DNA from: Henricia sp. BOLD:AAB3569
Taxonomy: Eukaryota; Echinodermata; Asteroidea; Spinulosida; Echinasteridae
Length of the DNA stretch: 64,000 nt
Direction: 5' to 3'
Assembly (NCBI GenBank): GCA_037783545.1
Contig: JBBELK010001603.1
Coordinates: 58,535 to 122,534, forward strand
A program made the position numbers and the translations under genes. Positions 1 through 10,507 of the stretch are shown here, in pieces (within the stretch, counting starts at the first letter, position 1; every line of letters starts with the position of its first letter). The notes under the pieces are model-generated. The model was not told where the DNA came from. It saw only the letters and a program-made list of their open reading frames with translations, and searched no databases.

Positions 1-64
1 CTTGATTTCCAAATTTGCCGGCATTTGGGACACACCTTGACCTAATTCCCGTCACAATCTGGGG

Positions 65-71
65 TGAGTCA
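65..71 (+). promoter_or_regulatory. TGAGTCA heptamer (AP-1/bZIP-type consensus), one per monomer
   Basis: TGAGTCA is the textbook binding word for AP-1, Maf and Gcn4-type bZIP dimers. It is present once in nearly every monomer, so about 230 copies lie at 273-279 bp spacing. It is lost in a few variants: GCGAGTCA near 42,648, 43,479 and 47,067, and GGTTAGTCA near 39,617, 41,816, 45,956 and 46,235. The motif is seen; binding is not shown, and one heptamer can sit in a satellite by chance and be amplified with it. Confidence 0.35.
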
Positions 72-77
72 ACGGCC

Positions 78-89
78 GTACAAATGTAC
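78..89. repeat. Short dyad GTACA-AA-TGTAC recurring in each monomer
   Basis: A perfect 5-bp inverted repeat with a 2-bp spacer lies just downstream of the TGAGTCA word in almost every monomer. Two copies near 9,416 and 10,241 read GTACAATTGTAC, which is a fully self-complementary 12-mer, so symmetry is retained or improved by that variant. Dyads are common in satellites that lack a CENP-B box. A functional role here is inference only. Confidence 0.7.
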
Positions 90-98
90 ACCAGCGCG

Positions 99-108
99 GC
101 GCATGCGC
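99..108. repeat. 6-bp length polymorphism of the monomer (first example)
   Basis: Monomers of 279 bp carry GCGCATGCGC where 273-bp monomers have only GCGC before AGGGTGTC. The insertion looks like a GCGCA duplication with a joining T. It creates a self-complementary 10-mer, an extra SphI site (GCATGC) and an 11-base alternating purine-pyrimidine run. Its presence or absence is the main length variant and is useful for phasing higher-order units. Other examples lie near 655, 1,480, 2,577, 4,220, 37,176 and 54,294. Confidence 0.95.
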
Positions 109-620
109 AGGGTGTCACAACAGCCACGGTTAGGGGAATAACCACGCAGCCGAGCTCCGTTTTCCCTAAACTCTGAAATTTCTCCGTCATTTCCCAGCGA
201 AAATCTGTCAATTTTACATGACAAGTGCGGAATATATACAGTTTGGAGCATGCAAAATTTGAAGTTGGTTGGAAAATTCCTTGATTTCCAAATTTGCCGG
301 CATTTGGGACACACTTTGACCTAATTCCCGTCACAATCTGGGGTGAGTCAACGGCCGTACAAATGTACACCAGCGCGGCGCAGGGTGTCCCAACAGCCAC
401 GGTTAGGGGAATAACCACGCAGCCGAGCTCCGTTTTCCCTAAACTCTGAAATTTCTCCGTCATTTCCCAGCGAAAATCTGTCAATTGTGCATGACAAGTG
501 CGGAATATATACAGTTTGGAGCATGCAAAATTTGAAGTTGGTTGGAAAATTCCTTGATTTCCAAATTTGCCGGCATTTGGGACACACTTTGACCTAATTC
601 CCGTCACAATCTGGGGTGAG

Positions 621-2270
621 TCAAGGGCCGTACAAATGTACACCAGCGCGGCGCATGCGCAGGGTGTCCCAACAGCCACGGTTAGGGGAATAACCACGCA
701 GCCGAGCTCCGTTTTCCCTAAACTCTGAAATTTCTCCGTCATTTCCCAGCGAAAATCTGTCAGTTTTGCATGACAAGTGCGGAATATATACAGTTTGGAG
801 CATTCAAAATTTGAAGTTGGTTGGAAAATTCCTTGATTTCCAAATTTGCCGGCATTTGGGACACACTTTGACCTAATTCCCGTCACAATCTGGGGTGAGT
901 CAACGGCCGTACAAATGTACACCAGCGCGGCGCAGGGTGTCCTAACAGCCACGGTTAGGGGAATAACCACGCAGCCGAGCTCCGTTTTCCCTAAACTCTT
1001 AAATTTCTCCGTCATTTCCCAGCGAAAATCTGTCAATTTTACATGACAAGTGCGGAATATATACAGTTTGGAGCATTCAAAATTTGAAGTTGGTTGAAAA
1101 ATTCCTTGATTTCCAAATTTGCCGGCATTTGGGACACACTTTGACCTAATTCCCGTCACAATCTGGGGTGAGTCAACGGCTGTACAAATGTACACCAGCG
1201 CGGCGCAGGGTGTCCCAACAGCCACGGTTAGGGGAATAACCACGCAGCCGAGCTCCGTTTTCCCTAAACTCTGAAATTTCTCCGTCATTTCCCAGCGAAA
1301 ATCTGTCAATTGTGCATGACAAGTGCGGAATATATACAGTTTGGAGCATGCAAAATTTAAAGTTGGTTGGAAAATTCCTTGATTTCCAAATTTGCCGGCA
1401 TTTGGGACACACCTTGACCTAATTCCCGTCACAATCTGGGGTGAGTCAACGGCCGTACAAATGTACACCAGCGCGGCGCATGCGCAGGGTGTCCCAACAG
1501 CCACGGTTAGGGGAATAACCACGCAGCCGAGCTCCGTTTTCCCTAAACTCTGAAATTTCTCCGTCATTTCCCAGCGAAAATCTGTCAATTTTGCATGACA
1601 AGTGCGGAATATATACAGTTTGGAGCATGCAAAATTTGAAGTTGGTTGGAAAATTCCTTGATTTCCAAATTTGCCGGCATTTGGGACACACTTTGACCTA
1701 ATTCCCGTCACAATCTGGGGTGAGTCAACGGCCGTACAAATGTACACCAGCGCGGCGCAGGGTGTCCCAACAGCCACGGTTAGGGGAATAACCACGCAGC
1801 CGAGCTCCGTTTTCCCCAAACTCTGAAATTTCTCCGTCATTTCCCAGCGAAAATCTGTCAATTTTGCATGACAAGTGCGGAATATATACAGTTTGGAGCA
1901 TTCAAAATTTGAAGTTGGTTGGAAAATTCCTTGATTTCCAAATTTGCCGGCATTTGGGACACACTTTGACCTAATTCCCGTCACAATCTGGGGTGAGTCA
2001 ACGGCCATACAAATGTACACCAGCGCGGCGCAGGGTGTCCCAACAGCCACGGTTAGGGGAATAACCACGCAGCCGAGCTCCGTTTTCCCTAAACTCTGAA
2101 ATTTCTCCGTCATTTCCCAGCGAAAATCTGTCAATTTTGCATGACAAGTGCGGAATATATACAGTTTGGAGCATGCAAAATTTGAAGTTGGTTGGAAAAT
2201 TCCTTGATTTCCAAATTTTCCGGCATTTGGGACACACTATGACCTAATTCCCGTCACAATCTGGGGTGAG
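621..2270 (+). repeat. Six-monomer block, copy 1 (duplicated 3,846 bp downstream)
   Basis: Shared rare variants tie this block to 4,467-6,116: GTCAAGGGCCG and CTGTCAGTTTTGC in the first monomer, GTGTCCTAACAG and AACTCTTAAAT in the second, and ATTTTCCGG with ACACTATGACC in the last. The copies differ at a few sites, for example GGCTGTAC at about 1,179 against GGCCGTAC, TTCCCCAAAC near 1,813 against TTCCCTAAAC, and GGCCATAC near 2,003 against GGCCGTAC. They are therefore related but not freshly identical. Confidence 0.8.
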
Positions 2271-4466
2271 TCAACAGCCGTACAAATGTACACCAGCGCG
2301 GCGCAGGGTGTCCCAACAGCCACGGTTAGGGGAATAACCACGCAGCCGAGCTCCGTTTTCCCTAAACTCTGAAATTTCTCCGTCATTTCCCAGCGAAAAT
2401 CTGTCAATTGTGCATGACAAGTGCGGAATATATACAGTTTGGAGCATGCAAAATTTGAAGTTGGTTGGAAAATTCCTTGATTTCCAAATTTGCCGGCATT
2501 TGGGACACACCTTGACCTAATTCCCGTCACAATCTGGGGTGAGTCAACGGCCGTACAAATGTACACCAGCGCGGCGCATGCGCAGGGTGTCACAACAGCC
2601 ACGGTTAGGGGAATAACCACGCAGCCGAGCTCCGTTTTCCCTAAACTCTGAAATTTCTCCGTCATTTCCCAGCGAAAATCTGTCAATTTTGCATGACAAG
2701 TGCGGAATATATACAGTTTGGAGCATTCAAAATTTGAAGTTGGTTGGAAAATTCCTTGATTTCCAAATTTGCCGGCATTTGGGACACACTTTGACCTAAT
2801 TCCCGTCACAATCTGGGGTGAGTCAACGGCCGTACAAATGTACACCAGCGCGGCGCAGGGTGTCCCAACAGCCACGGTTAGGGGAATAACCACGCAGCCG
2901 AGCTCCGTTTTCCCTAAACTCTGAAATTTCTCCGTCATTTCCCAGCGAAAATCTGTCAATTTTGCATGACAAGTGCGGAATATATACAGTTTGGAGCATG
3001 CAAAATTTGAAGTTGGTTGGAAAATTCCTTAATTTCCAAATTTGCCGGCATTTGGGACACACTTTGACCTAATTCCCGTCACAATCTGGGGTGAGTCAAC
3101 GGCCGTACAAATGTACACCAGCGCGGCGCAGGGTGTCCCAACAGCCACGGTTAGGGGAATAACCACGCAGCCGAGCTCCGTTTTCCCTAAACTCTGAAAT
3201 TTCTCCGTCATTTCCCAGCGAAAATCTGTCAATTTTGCATGACAAGTGCGGAATATATACAGTTTGGAGCATTCAAAATTTGAAGTTGGTTGGAAAATTC
3301 CTTGATTTCCAAATTTGCCGGCATTTGGGACACACTTTGACCTAATTCCCGTCACAATCTGGGGTGAGTCAACGGCCGTACAAATGTACACCAGCGCGGC
3401 GCAGGGTGTCCCAACAGCCACGGTTAGGGGAATAACCACGCAGCCGAGCTCCGTTTTCCCTAAACTCTGAAATTTCTCCGTCATTTCCCAGCGAAAATCT
3501 GTCAATTTTGCATGACAAGTGCGGAATATATACAGTTTGGAGCATGCAAAATTTGAAGTTGGTTGGAAAATTCCTTGATTTCCAAATTTTCCGGCATTTG
3601 GGACACACTATGACCTAATTCCCGTCACAATCTGGGGTGAGTCAACAGCCGTACAAATGTACACCAGCGCGGCGCAGGGTGTCCCAACAGCCACGGTTAG
3701 GGGAATAACCACGCAGCCGAGCTCCGTTTTCCCTAAACTCTGAAATTTCTCCGTCATTTCCCAGCGAAAATCTGTCAATTTTAAATGACAAGTGCGGAAT
3801 ATATACAGTTTGGAGCATGCAAAATTTGAAGTTGGTTAGAAAATTCCTTGATTTCCAAATTTGCCGGCATTTGGGACACACTTTGACCTAATTCCCGTCA
3901 CAATCTGGGGTGAGTCAACGGCCGTACAAATGTACACCAGCGCGGCGCAGGGTGTCCCAACAGCCACGGTTAGGGGAATAACCACGCAGCCGAGCTCCGT
4001 TTTCCCTAAACTCTGAAATTTCTCCGTCATTTCCCAGCGAAAATCTGTCAATTTTGCATGACAAGTGCGGAATATATACAGTTTGGAGCATGCACAATTT
4101 GAAGTTGGTTGGAAAATTCCTTGATTTCCAAATTTGCCGGCATTTGGGACACACCTTGACCTAATTCCCGTCACAATCTGGGGTGAGTCAACGGCCGTAC
4201 AAATGTACACCAGCGCGGCGCATGCGCAGGGTGTCCCAACAGCCACGGTTAGGGGAATAACCACGCAGCCGAGCTCCGTTTTCCCTAAACTCTGAAATTT
4301 CTCCGTCATTTCCCAGCGAAAATCTGTCAATTTTGCATGACAAGTGCGGAATATATACAGTTTGGAGCATGCAAAATTTGAAGTTGGTTGGAAAATTCCT
4401 TGATTTCCAAATTTGCCGGCATTTGGGACACACTTTGACCTAATTCCCGTCACAATCTGGGGTGAG

Positions 4467-6116
4467 TCAAGGGCCGTACAAATGTACACCAGCGCGGCGC
4501 ATGCGCAGGGTGTCCCAACAGCCACGGTTAGGGGAATAACCACGCAGCCGAGCTCCGTTTTCCCTAAACTCTGAAATTTCTCCGTCATTTCCCAGCGAAA
4601 ATCTGTCAGTTTTGCATGACAAGTGCGGAATATATACAGTTTGGAGCATTCAAAATTTGAAGTTGGTTGGAAAATTCCTTGATTTCCAAATTTGCCGGCA
4701 TTTGGGACACACTTTGACCTAATTCCCGTCACAATCTGGGGTGAGTCAACGGCCGTACAAATGTACACCAGCGCGGCGCAGGGTGTCCTAACAGCCACGG
4801 TTAGGGGAATAACCACGCAGCCGAGCTCCGTTTTCCCTAAACTCTTAAATTTCTCCGTCATTTCCCAGCGAAAATCTGTCAATTTTACATGACAAGTGCG
4901 GAATATATACAGTTTGGAGCATTCAAAATTTGAAGTTGGTTGGAAAATTCCTTGATTTCCAAATTTGCCGGCATTTGGGACACACTTTGACCTAATTCCC
5001 GTCACAATCTGGGGTGAGTCAACGGCCGTACAAATGTACACCAGCGCGGCGCAGGGTGTCCCAACAGCCACGGTTAGGGGAATAACCACGCAGCCGAGCT
5101 CCGTTTTCCCTAAACTCTGAAATTTCTCCGTCATTTCCCAGCGAAAATCTGTCAATTGTGCATGACAAGTGCGGAATATATACAGTTTGGAGCATGCAAA
5201 ATTTAAAGTTGGTTGGAAAATTCCTTGATTTCCAAATTTGCCGGCATTTGGGACACACCTTGACCTAATTCCCGTCACAATCTGGGGTGAGTCAACGGCC
5301 GTACAAATGTACACCAGCGCGGCGCATGCGCAGGGTGTCCCAACAGCCACGGTTAGGGGAATAACCACGCAGCCGAGCTCCGTTTTCCCTAAACTCTGAA
5401 ATTTCTCCGTCATTTCCCAGCGAAAATCTGTCAATTTTGCATGACAAGTGCGGAATATATACAGTTTGGAGCATGCAAAATTTGAAGTTGGTTGGAAAAT
5501 TCCTTGATTTCCAAATTTGCCGGCATTTGGGACACACTTTGACCTAATTCCCGTCACAATCTGGGGTGAGTCAACGGCCGTACAAATGTACACCAGCGCG
5601 GCGCAGGGTGTCCCAACAGCCACGGTTAGGGGAATAACCACGCAGCCGAGCTCCGTTTTCCCTAAACTCTGAAATTTCTCCGTCATTTCCCAGCGAAAAT
5701 CTGTCAATTTTGCATGACAAGTGCGGAATATATACAGTTTGGAGCATTCAAAATTTGAAGTTGGTTGGAAAATTCCTTGATTTCCAAATTTGCCGGCATT
5801 TGGGACACACTTTGACCTAATTCCCGTCACAATCTGGGGTGAGTCAACGGCCGTACAAATGTACACCAGCGCGGCGCAGGGTGTCCCAACAGCCACGGTT
5901 AGGGGAATAACCACGCAGCCGAGCTCCGTTTTCCCTAAACTCTGAAATTTCTCCGTCATTTCCCAGCGAAAATCTGTCAATTTTGCATGACAAGTGCGGA
6001 ATATATACAGTTTGGAGCATGCAAAATTTGAAGTTGGTTGGAAAATTCCTTGATTTCCAAATTTTCCGGCATTTGGGACACACTATGACCTAATTCCCGT
6101 CACAATCTGGGGTGAG
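4467..6116 (+). repeat. Six-monomer block, copy 2
   Basis: This is the partner of 621-2,270 at an exact offset of 3,846 bp, with the same rare variants in the same order. Its left neighbours also match another place: the monomers starting near 3,369, 3,642 and 4,188 resemble those at 5,844, 6,117 and 6,663 (offset 2,475 bp, nine monomers). Overlapping duplications of different sizes are the usual result of repeated unequal exchange. Confidence 0.8.
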
Positions 6117-7760
6117 TCAACAGCCGTACAAATGTACACCAGCGCGGCGCAGGGTGTCCCAACAGCCACGGTTAGGGGAATAACCACGCAGCCGAGCTCC
6201 GTTTTCCCTAAACTCTGGAATTTCTCCGTCATTTCCCAGCGAAAATCTGTCAATTTTAAATGACAAGTGCGGAATATATACAGTTTGGAGCATGCAAAAT
6301 TTGAAGTTGGTTAGAAAATTCCTTGATTTCCAAATTTGCCGGCATTTGGGACACACTTTGACCTAATTCCCGTCACAATCTGGGGTGAGTCAACGGCCGT
6401 ACAAATGTACACCAGCGCGGCGCAGGGTGTCCCAACAGCCACGGTTAGGGGAATAACCACGCAGCCGAGCTCCGTTTTCCCTAAACTCTGAAATTTCTCC
6501 GTCATTTCCCAGCGAAAATCTGTCAATTGTGCATGACAAGTGCGGAATATATACAGTTTGGAGCATGCACAATTTGAAGTTGGTTGGAAAATTCCTTGAT
6601 TTCCAAATTTGCCGGCATTTGGGACACACCTTGACCTAATTCCCGTCACAATCTGGGGTGAGTCAACGGCCGTACAAATGTACACCAGCGCGGCGCATGC
6701 GCAGGGTGTCCCAACAGCCACGGTTAGGGGAATAACCACGCAGCCGAGCTCCGTTTTCCCTAAACTCTGAAATTTCTCCGTCATTTCCCAGCGAAAATCT
6801 GTCAATTTTGCATGACAAGTGCGGAATATATACAGTTTGGAGCATGCAAAATTTGAAGTTGGTTGGAAAATTCCTTGATTTCCAAATTTGCCGGCATTTG
6901 GGACACACTTTGACCTAATTCCCGTCACAATCTGGGGTGAGTCAACGGCCGTACAAATGTACACCAGCGCGGCGCAGGGTGTCCCAACAGCCACGGTTAG
7001 GGGAATAACCACGCAGCCGAGCTCCGTTTTCCCTAAACTCTGAAATTTCTCCGTCATTTCCCAGCGAAAATCTGTCAATTTTGCATGACAAGTGCGGAAT
7101 ATATACAGTTTGGAGCATTCAAAATTTGAAGTTGGTTGGAAAATTCCTTGATTTCCAAATTTGCCGGCATTTGGGACACACTTTGACCTAATTCCCGTCA
7201 CAATCTGGGGTGAGTCAACGGCCGTACAAATGTGCACCAGCGCGGCGCAGGGTGTCCCAACAGCCACGGTTAGGGGAATAACCACGCAGCCGAGCTCCGT
7301 TTTCCCTAAACTCTGAAATTTCTCCGTCATTTCCCAGCGAAAATCTGTCAATTTTGCATGACAAGTGCGGAATATATACAGTTTGGAGCATGCAAAATTT
7401 GAAGTTGGTTGAAAAATTCCTTGATTTCCAAATTTTCCGGCATTTGGGACACACTTTGACCTAATTCCCGTCACAATCTGGGGTGAGTCAACAGCCGTAC
7501 AAATGTACACCAGCGCGGCGCAGGGTGTCCCAACAGCCACGGTTAGGGGAATAACCACGCAGCCGAGCTCCGTTTTCCCTAAACTCTGAAATTTCTCCGT
7601 CATTTCCCAGCGAAAATCTGTCAATTTTGCATGACAAGTGCGGAATATATACAGTTTGGAGCATGCAAAATTTGAAGTTGGTTGGAAAATTCCTTGATTT
7701 CCAAATTTTCCGGCATTTGGGACACACTATGACCTAATTCCCGTCACAATCTGGGGTGAG
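6117..7760 (+). repeat. 1,644-bp six-monomer tandem unit, copy 1
   Basis: Five 273-bp monomers and one 279-bp monomer. Diagnostic variants are CTCTGGAATTT, AATTTTAAATGAC and GGTTAGAAAATT in the first monomer, GCATGCACAATTT in the second, and AAATGTGCACC with GGTTGAAAAATT in the fifth. All recur 1,644 bp later. The sixth monomer differs between copies (ATTTTCCGG and ACTATGACC here, canonical in copy 2), which marks the exchange point. Confidence 0.85.
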
Positions 7761-9404
7761 TCAACAGCCGTACAAATGTACACCAGCGCGGCGCAGGGTG
7801 TCCCAACAGCCACGGTTAGGGGAATAACCACGCAGCCGAGCTCCGTTTTCCCTAAACTCTGGAATTTCTCCGTCATTTCCCAGCGAAAATCTGTCAATTT
7901 TAAATGACAAGTGCGGAATATATACAGTTTGGAGCATGCAAAATTTGAAGTTGGTTAGAAAATTCCTTGATTTCCAAATTTGCCGGCATTTGGGACACAC
8001 TTTGACCTAATTCCCGTCACAATCTGGGGTGAGTCAACGGCCGTACAAATGTACACCAGCGCGGCGCAGGGTGTCCCAACAGCCACGGTTAGGGGAATAA
8101 CCACGCAGCCGAGCTCCGTTTTCCCTAAACTCTGAAATTTCTCCGTCATTTCCCAGCGAAAATCTGTCAATTGTGCATGACAAGTGCGGAATATATACAG
8201 TTTGGAGCATGCACAATTTGAAGTTGGTTGGAAAATTCCTTGATTTCCAAATTTGCCGGCATTTGGGACACACCTTGACCTAATTCCCGTCACAATCTGG
8301 GGTGAGTCAACGGCCGTACAAATGTACACCAGCGCGGCGCATGCGCAGGGTGTCCCAACAGCCACGGTTAGGGGAATAACCACGCAGCCGAGCTCCGTTT
8401 TCCCTAAACTCTGAAATTTCTCCGTCATTTCCCAGCGAAAATCTGTCAATTTTGCATGACAAGTGCGGAATATATACAGTTTGGAGCATGCAAAATTTGA
8501 AGTTGGTTGGAAAATTCCTTGATTTCCAAATTTGCCGGCATTTGGGACACACTTTGACCTAATTCCCGTCACAATCTGGGGTGAGTCAACGGCCGTACAA
8601 ATGTACACCAGCGCGGCGCAGGGTGTCCCAACAGCCACGGTTAGGGGAATAACCACGCAGCCGAGCTCCGTTTTCCCTAAACTCTGAAATTTCTCCGTCA
8701 TTTCCCAGCGAAAATCTGTCAATTTTGCATGACAAGTGCGGAATATATACAGTTTGGAGCATTCAAAATTTGAAGTTGGTTGGAAAATTCCTTGATTTCC
8801 AAATTTGCCGGCATTTGGGACACACTTTGACCTAATTCCCGTCACAATCTGGGGTGAGTCAACGGCCGTACAAATGTGCACCAGCGCGGCGCAGGGTGTC
8901 CCAACAGCCACGGTTAGGGGAATAACCACGCAGCCGAGCTCCGTTTTCCCTAAACTCTGAAATTTCTCCGTCATTTCCCAGCGAAAATCTGTCAATTTTG
9001 CATGACAAGTGCGGAATATATACAGTTTGGAGCATGCAAAATTTGAAGTTGGTTGAAAAATTCCTTGATTTCCAAATTTTCCGGCATTTGGGACACACTT
9101 TGACCTAATTCCCGTCACAATCTGGGGTGAGTCAACAGCCGTACAAATGTACACCAGCGCGGCGCAGGGTGTCCCAACAGCCACGGTTAGGGGAATAACC
9201 ACGCAGCCGAGCTCCGTTTTCCCTAAACTCTGAAATTTCTCCGTCATTTCCCAGCGAAAATCTGTCAATTTTGCATGACAAGTGCGGAATATATACAGTT
9301 TGGAGCATGCAAAATTTGAAGTTGGTTGGAAAATTCCTTGATTTCCAAATTTGCCGGCATTTGGGACACACTTTGACCTAATTCCCGTCACAATCTGGGG
9401 TGAG
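7761..9404 (+). repeat. 1,644-bp six-monomer tandem unit, copy 2
   Basis: Directly adjoins copy 1 and repeats its rare variants at constant offset through the fifth monomer (about 9,100), after which similarity falls to background satellite level. Confidence 0.85.
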
Positions 9405-10507
9405 TCAACGGCCGTACAATTGTACACCAGCGCGGCGCATGCGCAGGGTGTCCCAACAGCCACGGTTAGAGGAATAACCACGCAGCCGAGCTCCGTTTTC
9501 CCTAAACTCTGAAATTTCTCCGTCATTTCCCAGCGAAAATCTGTCAATTTTGCATGACAAGTGCGGAATATATACAGTTTGGAGCATGCAAAATTTGAAG
9601 TTGGTTGGAAAATTCCTTGATTTCCAAATTTGCCGGCATTTGGGACACACTTTGACCTAATTCCCGTCACAATCTGGGGTGAGTCAACGGCCGTACAAAT
9701 GTACACCAGCGCGGCGCAGGGTGTCCCAACAGCCACGGTTAGGGGAATAACCACGCAGCCGAGCTCCGTTTTCCCTAAACTCTGAAATTTCTCCGTCATT
9801 TCCCAGCGAAAATCTGTCAATTTTGCATGACAAGTGCGGAATATATACAGTTTGGAGCATGCAAAATTTGAAGTTGGTTGGAAAATTCCTTGATTTCCAA
9901 ATTTTCCGGCATTTGGGACACACTTTGACCTAATTCCCGTCACAATCTGGGGTGAGTCAACAGCCGTACAAATGTACACCAGCGCGGCGCAGGGTGTCCC
10001 AACAGCCACGGTTAGGGGAATAACCACGCAGCCGAGCTCCGTTTTCCCTAAACTCTGAAATTTCTCCGTCATTTCCCAGCGAAAATCTGTCAATTTTGCA
10101 TGACAAGTGCGGAATATATACAGTTTGGAGCATGCAAAATTTGAAGTTGGTTGGAAAATTAATTGATTTCCAAATTTGCCGGCATTTGGGACACACTTTG
10201 ACCTAATTCCCGTCACAATCTGGGGTGAGTCAACGGCCGTACAATTGTACACCAGCGCGGCGCATGCGCAGGGTGTCCCAACAGCCACGGTTAGAGGAAT
10301 AACCACGCAGCCGAGCTCCGTTTTCCCTAAACTCTGAAATTTCTCCGTCAATTCCCAGCGAAAATCTGTCAATTTTGCATGACAAGTGCGGAATATATAC
10401 AGTTTGGAGCATGCAAAATTTGAAGTTGTTGGAAAATTCCTTGATTTCCAAATTTGCCGGCATTTGGGACACACTTTGACCTAATTCCCGTCACAATCTG
10501 GGGTGAG
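9405..10507 (+). repeat. 825-bp three-monomer duplication with a 1-bp deletion in the second copy
   Basis: The monomers starting at 9,405 and 10,230 share GTACAATTGTAC and GGTTAGAGGAAT, giving an 825-bp period. The 10,230 monomer lost one G near 10,428 (GAAGTTGTTGG instead of GAAGTTGGTTGG), so it is 278 bp, and reads CGTCAATTCCC for CGTCATTTCCC. The intervening monomer at 9,957 reads AAATTAATTGA near 10,156 where others read AAATTCCTTGA. Confidence 0.8.

Noticed and set aside
58..72. Consensus 5' splice donor GGGGTGAGT in each monomer
   Set aside because: The word fits U1 pairing, but I see no matching acceptor organisation or exon structure; a 9-base match in a repeat is not evidence of splicing.
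130..140. Telomere-like TTAGGG
   Set aside because: Only one TTAGGGG per monomer, inside a conserved unique context, with no tandem TTAGGG run.
220..245. TATA-box promoter at GGAATATATACAG
   Set aside because: It is AT-rich and TATA-like on both strands, but nothing else supports a promoter and there is no gene downstream.
241..290. CENP-B box in the GGTTGGAAAATTCC segment
   Set aside because: TTGGTTGGAAAA resembles the first part of the box (TTCGTTGGAA), but the required C of TTCG and the CGGG at the 3' side are absent in all monomers examined.
245..290. Rel/NF-kB-like GGAAAATTCC as a second regulatory site
   Set aside because: The resemblance is loose, the motif is short and low in complexity, and nothing else supports it.
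846..1046. Plus-strand open frames (also near 4,692, 16,404, 18,964 and 21,091)
   Set aside because: They arise only where single substitutions or a lost base remove the usual plus-strand stops in particular monomers, and they recur only as duplicated copies.
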